Origin: an uncultured Bacteroidales bacterium | GTDB lineage: Bacteria > Bacteroidota > Bacteroidia > Bacteroidales > Muribaculaceae | Length of the DNA stretch: 6,533 bases | Assembly: GCA_900554345.1 (NCBI GenBank) | Contig: USHH01000131.1 | Location: 1 to 6,533, forward strand | Direction of reading: 5' to 3' | Shown here: positions 1 through 5,259 of the stretch, piece after piece | How the letters are laid out: each line of letters opens with the position of its first letter | How positions within the stretch are numbered: the first letter of the stretch is position 1 | The notes under the pieces: generated by a model | Database searches by the model: none | Seen by the model: the letters and a program-made list of their open reading frames with translations, nothing else | What the model was told of the DNA's origin: nothing | Translations under genes and position numbers: made by a program

Positions 1-53
1 CATTCATCCGCGTCTGCCCGGCCCCGCCGGTTTTTCTTTATAAATACAGAATG
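1..53. other. Short intergenic stretch downstream of the helicase gene
   Basis: This is the 53-base tail after the helicase stop codon. It holds a GC-rich inverted repeat at 18-30 next to a T-rich run at 31-39, listed separately. On the minus strand two ATG triplets occur at 7-5 and 3-1, so another minus-strand gene could begin here and continue outside the window. Too little sequence is visible to call it. Confidence 0.5.
18..39 (+). terminator. Possible intrinsic terminator, plus-strand orientation
   Basis: The plus strand reads CCGGC, loop CCC, GCCGG (18-30), directly followed by TTTTTCTTT (31-39). A short GC stem followed by a T-run is the layout of a rho-independent terminator. It faces the plus strand, so it would serve a convergent gene entering from the left, outside the window. 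For the minus-strand helicase transcript the T-run would be an A-run before the stem, so it is not a classical terminator for that gene. The stem has only 5 base pairs and the loop 3 bases, so this is a weak call. Confidence 0.3.
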
Positions 54-2177
54 TCAGCGCATCAGCACTCTGGGGAGCAATGTGCGCGTGATGTCGCCGA
101 AGCGCACCTTATAAGCCTTGGCGGCCGCGTCATAGCCCTCCACCACACCCTCGCCAAACACCTTATGGCGCACCGGAGTGCCGGGCGCCATCACGTCCCC
201 GGCTTCGTCGTGGAGCTCCGCGTTGAGCATATCGACCACCTGCCGCGTGCCCGCGGCCAGCGAAGGGTCGGGATTGCCCTCTACCTGAAGATAAGGCTCC
301 GGCACCTCTGAGAGGAAACGCGAGGGATACTTAAGGGCGCCGGTGTCGTTGAGATACCCCTCCGACTCCATGAGATAGAGGCGCGAGCACGCTCGCGTCA
401 CCGCCACATACATCAGCCGGCGCTCCTCCTCCTCGCCGTCGTTGCGCCGCTCGCGGATGGAGCGGTGGTTGGGGAAGATTCCCTCAGTGAGGCCGACGAT
501 AAAGACGGTGTTGAACTCGAGTCCCTTTGCCTGGTGGATGGTCATCAGGCGTACCCTGTCGGCATCGGCGTCACGGTCTACATTGGTGTAGAGCGCAATC
601 TCCTGGAGATAGGCCGGCAGGCGCATGTCATCGTCGTCGAGCCTCGTGGCCTCGAATTCCTTCATGGCTCCGATAAGCTCTGCGATGTTCTCGAGGCGCT
701 CCTCCTGCTCGTCTGTGCGGTAGATGTCGCCGAGACCGGTAGCCGTAAGCACCCTGTCGGTGAGGTCGGAGACGGTCATCGTCTTTGCCCACTGGCGCGC
801 CTCGTCGATAAGCCTAAGGAAAGCGGCTGTCTGCTGACGGTTGAAGGGGCGCTCCCCGGCGTGGCGGCGCAACACGGGCAGAAGGTGGTCGCCCTCCTCC
901 TCCGCGATGTCGGAAAGCTTCTTTAGAGTGGAGGCGCCGAACTTGCGCGCCGGCAGGTTGATGATCCGGCGGAAGGCCATGTCGTCGGCATCGGAGGCGA
1001 TGAGCCTCAGATAGCTCACCACGTCCTTGATCTCGCGACGCTCGAAGAATCGCACGCCGCCCCACACTGTGTAGGGTATCCTGTGGCGTAGCAGCGCCTG
1101 CTCCACATTACGGGAAAGGAATGAGCTGCGGTAGAGCACGGCGAAGTCGTCGTATTTCATCTTCTCGCGTGTCACGCCCTCCTCTATCACCTCGGCGATG
1201 TTGTCGGCTTCCTCCTTCTCGGTCTTGAAATGATGGTAGACCGGAAGGCGCTCGTTGAGTCTGCGCGTGAATAGCTCCTTCTTCACGCGGTTGACGTTAT
1301 GGTCGATGATGAAGTTGGCCACATCGAGGATGTCGGGCGTGGAGCGGTAGTTCTCGTTGAGTATGATGTCGGTGTCGGCCTTGAAGTCGATGAATATCTT
1401 CGGATTTCCGCCGCGCCACTCATAGATGGCCTGGTCGGGGTCGCCCACCACGAAGAGGTTGCCGTGGCGTCGGGTTATGGCGTGCAGCAGTTTCCAGTCG
1501 TCGGCGCTGCAGTCCTGCACCTCGTCGACCATCACGTAGTTGAGCTTGTCGTTCCAGTAGTCGCTGGCGTCTTTGAAACGGTCGAGGATATAGAGCGTGA
1601 AATACAGCAGGTCGTCGAAGTCGAGCGCATATTGCTTCAGCTGCAGCCTTATGTATCTGACAATGGCGTCAGGACACTGCGGGCTTGAGGCCGGCAGCAG
1701 ATGCCTGCTGATGTATGCCGCCGGGTCGTAACCCTTGTATGCGGCCACGCTTTTGAGGAAACGCTCGGCAGTGGTCTTCTTGCGGTCGATACCGAAATCC
1801 TGCATTGCCTGCCTGGCGAGCTCCACGGCATCGGTCTCGTCGATGACGAGGAAGTTTTTAGGAAATCCTATCCTGTAGATCTCGCGTCGCAGAAACTTCA
1901 CGCAGAAGCTGTGGATCGTGCAGATGAAGTCGTTGACACTGCCGCCGTCGACCATTCCGGCTATCCTCCGCTTCATCTCCCTTGCCGCCTTGTTGGTGAA
2001 GGTAAGGCAGAGTATGTTGCCTGGGCTGATGCCGATGTCGTTGACCAGGTACGCGAACCGATGGGCGAGCACGCGGGTCTTGCCGGAGCCGGCCCCGGCC
2101 ACGACCCTCACCCTCGCCTCGGTGGCCTCCATTGCCTTTACCTGCTGCCGGTTGAGTGTCTGCACTTGCTGTGTCAC
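54..2177 (-). CDS. uvrD: UvrD/PcrA-type superfamily 1 ATP-dependent 3'-5' DNA helicase
   Basis: A 707-residue SF1A helicase that would unwind DNA in repair and at stalled forks or transcription complexes, in the cytoplasm. The motifs appear in order: Q-motif-like LNRQQ (8-12), Walker A GAGSGKT (28-34), Ia FTNKAAREM (60-68), TIHSFC (87-92), Walker B VDEVQD (217-222), motif III GDPDQAIYEWRG (245-256), motif IV NENYRST (274-280), GGVRFFERREIKD (373-385), motif V TIHQAKGLEF (546-555) and motif VI EEERRLMYVAVTRA (583-596). The 2B region (about 480-510) has the RLENIAEL segment seen in PcrA. Residues 662-707 (GTPVRHKVFGEGVV and onward) look like the C-terminal Tudor-like domain that binds RNA polymerase in PcrA and UvrD. 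The start is GTG at 2177, overlapping the ispF stop as GTGA, which suggests translational coupling. The next possible start is GTG at codon 5; the first ATG is codon 16, which falls inside the conserved N-terminus. The family call is firm. The exact UvrD versus PcrA label is convention. Confidence 0.95.
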   Translation of the reverse strand: MTQQVQTLNRQQVKAMEATEARVRVVAGAGSGKTRVLAHRFAYLVNDIGISPGNILCLTFTNKAAREMKRRIAGMVDGGSVNDFICTIHSFCVKFLRREIYRIGFPKNFLVIDETDAVELARQAMQDFGIDRKKTTAERFLKSVAAYKGYDPAAYISRHLLPASSPQCPDAIVRYIRLQLKQYALDFDDLLYFTLYILDRFKDASDYWNDKLNYVMVDEVQDCSADDWKLLHAITRRHGNLFVVGDPDQAIYEWRGGNPKIFIDFKADTDIILNENYRSTPDILDVANFIIDHNVNRVKKELFTRRLNERLPVYHHFKTEKEEADNIAEVIEEGVTREKMKYDDFAVLYRSSFLSRNVEQALLRHRIPYTVWGGVRFFERREIKDVVSYLRLIASDADDMAFRRIINLPARKFGASTLKKLSDIAEEEGDHLLPVLRRHAGERPFNRQQTAAFLRLIDEARQWAKTMTVSDLTDRVLTATGLGDIYRTDEQEERLENIAELIGAMKEFEATRLDDDDMRLPAYLQEIALYTNVDRDADADRVRLMTIHQAKGLEFNTVFIVGLTEGIFPNHRSIRERRNDGEEEERRLMYVAVTRACSRLYLMESEGYLNDTGALKYPSRFLSEVPEPYLQVEGNPDPSLAAGTRQVVDMLNAELHDEAGDVMAPGTPVRHKVFGEGVVEGYDAAAKAYKVRFGDITRTLLPRVLMR

Positions 2178-2659
2178 TTATAGATGAGCACGCTTGCGAG
2201 CGAGGCAATCCCCTCGCGGCGTCCTGTGAAACCGAGCCCCTCGGTGGTGGTTGCCTTCACCGACACCCTGTCGGAGTCGATCTGCATCACGCGCGCCAGA
2301 CAGCTCCGCATCTCGTCGATGCGGGGACTGAGCTTCGGAGCCTGGGCCATGATCGTGATGTCGGCGTTGCCTATCTTCCAGCCTTCCGCCTCAAGCAGAC
2401 GGCACACTTCGGCGAGAAGCCTCTTGCTGTCGGCTCCCTTGAAGCGGGGGTCGGTGTCTGGGAAATGGTATCCTATGTCGCGGAGGGCTGCGGCGCCGAG
2501 AAGGGCGTCGCAGAGAGCGTGGATCGCCACATCGGCGTCGCTGTGGCCGAGCAGCCCCTGGGAATGCTCGAGGCGGATGCCGCAGAGCCAGAGCTCGCGT
2601 CCATCGGCGAAGCGGTGTACGTCGAAGCCTTGCCCTGTACGTATATCATTGATTTCCAT
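2174..2659 (-). CDS. ispF: 2-C-methyl-D-erythritol 2,4-cyclodiphosphate synthase
   Basis: This protein converts 4-diphosphocytidyl-2-C-methyl-D-erythritol 2-phosphate to the 2,4-cyclodiphosphate with release of CMP, in the MEP pathway to isopentenyl diphosphate. The family forms homotrimers with a zinc ion in each active site. At 161 residues it has the usual length. GFDVHRF (11-17) supplies Asp13 and His15, and AIHALCDALLGA (45-56) supplies His47; these match the E. coli zinc ligands Asp8, His10 and His42 at a constant offset of five. GHSDAD (38-43), ALRDIGYHFPDTD (58-70, general-acid region Asp61) and TTTEGLGFTGRREG (137-150, Glu140) complete the signatures. The ATG at 2659 gives the expected N-terminus. 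The gene starts 8 bases after the porV stop, and its TGA overlaps the helicase GTG by 4 bases, so it is probably co-transcribed with both. The sequence is intact and ordinary. Confidence 0.98.
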   Translation of the reverse strand: MEINDIRTGQGFDVHRFADGRELWLCGIRLEHSQGLLGHSDADVAIHALCDALLGAAALRDIGYHFPDTDPRFKGADSKRLLAEVCRLLEAEGWKIGNADITIMAQAPKLSPRIDEMRSCLARVMQIDSDRVSVKATTTEGLGFTGRREGIASLASVLIYK

Positions 2660-2667
2660 ATTTTATC

Positions 2668-3891
2668 TTATCTGCGGCGCTTGCCGAGGATGTCACGTAG
2701 GCCGTCCATATCGAAGGTGAGGGTAAAACGCAGAGTCTGGTCGAGAGGCGAGCTCTGCGCAGTGGCGAGCATATACGAGGCGTCGAGTTTCACCACATTG
2801 AGCGAGAAGCCGGCACCGAAGGCGAAATAGGATCGGCCGCCCTTGTTGGCGTTCTCGTAGTTGTAGCCCATACGCACGAAAAACTGCTGGTTGTAGGCAT
2901 ACTCGGCGCCGAAGGAAACGTTGATTTCCTGGAGCTCCTCCTTGAAGCCGCCGGGGGCGTCGGTGAAGCTCTTGAAGATGCCGGAGATAGGGCTCATGGT
3001 CTCCCATTTCTCAAGGGCGTTGTCATATTCCTCCTGACCCTCGGGGGTGCTGATGTCGTAGTCTTTCTGACGTGGCTTCGTCGGCACGAGCAGCTTGTTG
3101 AGGTCGAGGCCGAAGGCGAGTGTGTTGTAGTCGGCGAGCGGGAACATGAAGTTTGCTCCGAGCCTCAGGTTGGTCGGGAGGAAAGCGTAGTTCTCGCCAT
3201 GGTCGTAGCTCACCTTCGTACCGATGTTTGAGATGTCGAAGCCCCAGGCGAACTGGCACTCGTTGCGCCCTATCATGGGATAGGTGACGTAATAACCGGA
3301 GATGTCGGCTGAGAAGGCGCTGGCTGCGGTGTTCTGCTCGCCGCTGTAGGTGTCTTCGTAAGAGAGGTCGGAGAGGATGTAGCGGAGCACTACTCCCATC
3401 GAGAACTTATCGGAGAGCTTGCGGCTGTAGCCGAGGTCGAAGGCGAACTCGTAGGGGTTTATGGTCTGCACATTGGAGAAACCCTCCTGGTCCATCGTCA
3501 CCTCGCCGAGAGAGAAATAGCGCAGCGATGCGCTTAGGGCCTGGTTGTCGTTGCTTCCGAGCTTCCAGTATCCCGTGAGGTCGGCGAGGAAGATGTCGTT
3601 GACGATCTTGCGGAGCCACGGGGTGTAGGATATCGCGAGCCCTCCTGTGCTGTAGGCGAAGGCATATTTCGAGGGGTTCCAGAACTGGGAGTTCATGTCA
3701 GGGTCGGTCGCGGCGCCGAGATTACCCATACCGGATCCCCTTGCATCGGGAGTGATGCTGAGGGTTGTCACGCCGGTGTTCACCGGGTTGAAGTCGTTGT
3801 CTTTTATGTCGTTCTCTGCTTGCGCGGCGAGTCCCCGGGTCATCATCAGGGCCACGCCCAGCAGCATCACCGCTCGCTGGTAAAATCTCAT
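2668..3891 (-). CDS. porV: Type IX secretion system outer membrane protein PorV (LptO)
   Basis: A 407-residue outer membrane beta-barrel of the FadL-like PorV family. In the T9SS, PorV collects cargo from the translocon, binds its C-terminal sorting domain and delivers it to the PorU sortase in the attachment complex. Residues 1 to about 25 look like a signal peptide: basic MRFYQR, a hydrophobic core and an AAQA-type cleavage region. The mature start runs NPVNTGVTTLSITPDARG (35-52) then GMGNLGAATDPD (54-65) and FWNPSKYAF (70-78), the conserved PorV opening. Alternating amphipathic strands continue to the end, with a polar insertion at about 270-322 of the kind seen as a large loop in PorV. 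The last stretch (386-396) is strand-like, followed by a basic tail RRR. The ATG at 3891 gives a full signal peptide. The gene follows a 132-base structured gap and precedes ispF by 8 bases. The partner gene porU lies upstream, separated by two genes. Confidence 0.95.
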   Translation of the reverse strand: MRFYQRAVMLLGVALMMTRGLAAQAENDIKDNDFNPVNTGVTTLSITPDARGSGMGNLGAATDPDMNSQFWNPSKYAFAYSTGGLAISYTPWLRKIVNDIFLADLTGYWKLGSNDNQALSASLRYFSLGEVTMDQEGFSNVQTINPYEFAFDLGYSRKLSDKFSMGVVLRYILSDLSYEDTYSGEQNTAASAFSADISGYYVTYPMIGRNECQFAWGFDISNIGTKVSYDHGENYAFLPTNLRLGANFMFPLADYNTLAFGLDLNKLLVPTKPRQKDYDISTPEGQEEYDNALEKWETMSPISGIFKSFTDAPGGFKEELQEINVSFGAEYAYNQQFFVRMGYNYENANKGGRSYFAFGAGFSLNVVKLDASYMLATAQSSPLDQTLRFTLTFDMDGLRDILGKRRR

Positions 3892-3915
3892 TTTGCTGGC
3901 TTGTTTAGGTAAAGA

Positions 3916-3929
3916 GGCGCCACGGCGCC
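3916..3929. repeat. Short GC hairpin 24 bases upstream of the porV start
   Basis: Plus strand GGCGC (3916-3920), loop CACG, GCGCC (3925-3929) form a perfect 5-bp stem. Seen another way, it is two copies of the self-complementary hexamer GGCGCC separated by two bases. On the porV mRNA it would be followed by UCUUUA, which resembles only weakly the tail of a terminator. It lies in the presumed 5' untranslated region. Confidence 0.4.
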
Positions 3930-3942
3930 ATGATAATTGGCG

Positions 3943-3971
3943 GAGGGCGTGCGGCTGAGGCGCCGCCCCTC
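3943..3971. repeat. Bulged GC-rich hairpin between the FAH-like gene and porV
   Basis: Plus strand GAGGG (3943-3947) pairs with CCCTC (3967-3971), and GCGGC (3951-3955) pairs with GCCGC (3962-3966). The loop is six bases (3956-3961), with a 3-base bulge (3948-3950). This gives ten G-C-rich base pairs, the strongest structure in the gap. No T-run follows on either strand, so it is not a classical intrinsic terminator. It could stabilise the 3' end of the upstream transcript or structure the porV leader. Confidence 0.5.
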
Positions 3972-4023
3972 TACTTGATAACTCAAAAAGGATGTGATTA
4001 TTGCCCGCCGGAGCTTGTTGGCC

Positions 4024-4608
4024 TCAACGCAGCGGTATGTCGAGCACCGTGACTCCGCCGATTTCGGCAGTGAGTCGGGCGGGATGCCGCAGCTTCACGC
4101 CCTCGCTGTGGAGTGCCGTGAGTATCAGGTCGCCTGTCTTGAGAGTGTTGTTGACGCTGGCGAGCTCCACGGCGGCCGCCGCATCTCCATTGGCCATGGA
4201 AGCTGTCCACACGGCGGCAGTCTCGCCGTCGACCTTCACCGTTATGTCGGGAAATGTCAGCTCCGTGCCGTCGGCGGGAGAGTCATAGGGCAGGAAGTCG
4301 CCGCATATAAGCGCTCTGTCAAACACGAGGGCGGCGCCGTCGGGAAGGCCGCGGCTCCTGAGCCGGGCGGGGAGGTTGGCCGGGCGGATGTTGACGGCGG
4401 CCGTGTAGTCAGTGAAATACCTGCGGGCGACGCATTTGCCGAGCTTCTCGATTCTGACGGCAGGAGAGACGAAGGCGAGGAATTCCGTATCGAAGTCGGG
4501 AATGAAGAAAGGGCGCTGCGAGCGCAGCAGGGTAGAGTCGGGAAGCACGCTGTAGGCTGCTTCGCGGCCCTGGGGGCCATAATTGCCCTCGATCACCGTT
4601 ATTTTCAT
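4024..4608 (-). CDS. Degenerate fumarylacetoacetate-hydrolase-like protein (likely non-catalytic)
   Basis: This 194-residue protein resembles, end to end, the short (about 200 residue) FAH-fold proteins of Bacteroidota. Recognisable parts are MKITVIEGNY (1-10), PDSTLLRSQRPFFIPDF (23-39), VRIEKLGK (51-58), LRSRGLP (83-89), VFDRALICGDFLP (95-107), KTGDLILT (157-164) and a final VLDIPLR (188-194). Compared from memory with active relatives, the E-x-E metal pair is replaced by Phe46 and Ser48. The Asp of the IDxTARDxQ block is replaced by Asn73, that block now reads NIRPANLP (73-80), and the TGTPxGVG signature is replaced by TALHSEGV (164-171). Mg2+-dependent hydrolysis or decarboxylation is therefore unlikely. 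The reading frame is intact. The ATG at 4608 overlaps the rex stop as ATGA, so it is probably translated with rex. An upstream in-frame extension would run inside rex and is not credible. Function unknown. Confidence 0.75.
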   Translation of the reverse strand: MKITVIEGNYGPQGREAAYSVLPDSTLLRSQRPFFIPDFDTEFLAFVSPAVRIEKLGKCVARRYFTDYTAAVNIRPANLPARLRSRGLPDGAALVFDRALICGDFLPYDSPADGTELTFPDITVKVDGETAAVWTASMANGDAAAAVELASVNNTLKTGDLILTALHSEGVKLRHPARLTAEIGGVTVLDIPLR

Positions 4609-5255
4609 TTCTCGGGGTTGTTGAGTCGGTTGTAGATCAGCGCGAGGTGGGCGTAGATGGAAGTGTTGGCCATAACGATGTCCTGAGCCACTTTCACGCG
4701 GTAGGGAGTGAAGTTCCAGATAGCCTTTATTCCGGCCGCAATAGCGATGTCGGCGCAGTCCTGGGCACACTCCACAGGCACCGTGAGGATGCCTATGGAT
4801 GCGGGATACGTGCGCATCACCTCGTAGATGCTGTCGATGTGATATACGGGCACCTCGCCTATCGAGGTGCCGGTGATCTTGGGATTCACGTCGAAACCCG
4901 CCACGATGTGCAGGCCGTAGTTGGCGAGACCGGAATCACGTATCAGCGCCGCGCCGAGGCTTCCGCAGCCTATGATGTAGGCGTTGTGGCGGTGGCGGAA
5001 GCCGAGAAAGTCATTGAGAGCCTCGGAGAGGGCACCCACCTCATAGCCTATCCTCGTCTTCCCCTTGAGCTGCAGGAAGGATAGGTCTTTGGCTATCTGC
5101 GAGGCGTCGACATTGAGTGCCCGCGAGATCTTGGTGGAGGAAACGAACCTGACGTTTCTCGCCTTCAGGATGTCGATATACGCGAGATACCAGGGGAGAC
5201 GGCGGAGCGTTGGCTCCGGGAGCATTATCGTGCCGGGGGAATCCATATTGTTCAT
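4605..5255 (-). CDS. rex: Redox-sensing transcriptional repressor Rex
   Basis: A 216-residue cytoplasmic DNA-binding protein that senses the NADH/NAD+ ratio. In the Rex family, NADH binding releases the homodimer from operators in front of fermentative and respiratory genes. The N-terminal winged helix is clear: PEPTLRRLPWYL (13-24), FVSSTKISRALNVDASQIAKD split over 37-57, and RIGYEV (68-73). The Rossmann domain follows with GCGSLG (96-101, the GxGxxG dinucleotide loop), RDSGLANYGL (106-115), AGFDVNP (119-125), ILTVP (156-160), IWNFTP (179-184) and a C-terminal helix (about 198-212) that swaps between subunits in known structures. Length is typical. The start at 5255 is chosen because it lies just after the porU stop; Met4 is an alternative. 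The gene sits 4 bases after porU and overlaps the next gene by 4 bases. I found no convincing Rex operator in the window. Confidence 0.97.
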   Translation of the reverse strand: MNNMDSPGTIMLPEPTLRRLPWYLAYIDILKARNVRFVSSTKISRALNVDASQIAKDLSFLQLKGKTRIGYEVGALSEALNDFLGFRHRHNAYIIGCGSLGAALIRDSGLANYGLHIVAGFDVNPKITGTSIGEVPVYHIDSIYEVMRTYPASIGILTVPVECAQDCADIAIAAGIKAIWNFTPYRVKVAQDIVMANTSIYAHLALIYNRLNNPEK

Positions 5256-5259
5256 AATG

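Larger units (their letters stand above)
3892..4023 (-). promoter_or_regulatory. Intergenic leader upstream of porV
   Basis: This 132-base gap is the only sizeable non-coding stretch in the window, so a porV promoter or the end of the upstream transcript would be expected here. It holds two GC-rich hairpins (3943-3971 and 3916-3929), an A/T-rich patch between them (3930-3940) and an A/T-rich region upstream (3972-4002 on the plus strand). I do not find a good match to the Bacteroidota promoter consensus (TTG, about 20 bases, TAnnTTTG). The bases just before the porV ATG are A-rich (CAGCAAA) with no Shine-Dalgarno sequence. A regulatory role is inferred from position and structure only. Confidence 0.35.

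Noticed and set aside
2156..2830. Long plus-strand open frame (224 codons) antisense to ispF and the end of porV, with similar frames at 465-926, 1299-1688, 1701-2183 and 3994-4635
   Set aside because: These lie opposite well-recognised genes, their translations show no family motifs, and GC-rich DNA keeps antisense frames open by chance. They are shadows.
3901..3917. Possible Rex operator (TTGTTTA GG TAAAGAG) upstream of porV
   Set aside because: The half-sites match only partly and the spacer is 2 bases instead of the roughly 4 expected for the TTGTTAAnnnnTTAACAA-type Rex site. Not strong enough to call.
3984..4023. Possible terminator for the rex/FAH-like transcript ending in TTTTT on the minus strand
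   Set aside because: The only potential stem (around 4002-4013) is four base pairs with a G-U pair and is separated from the T-run by about a dozen bases, so it does not fit an intrinsic terminator.
4609..4770. In-frame N-terminal extension of the FAH-like protein by 54 residues to an upstream ATG
   Set aside because: The extension lies wholly within rex coding sequence and has no similarity to FAH-fold N-termini. The ATG at 4608 gives the expected MKITVIEGNY start.
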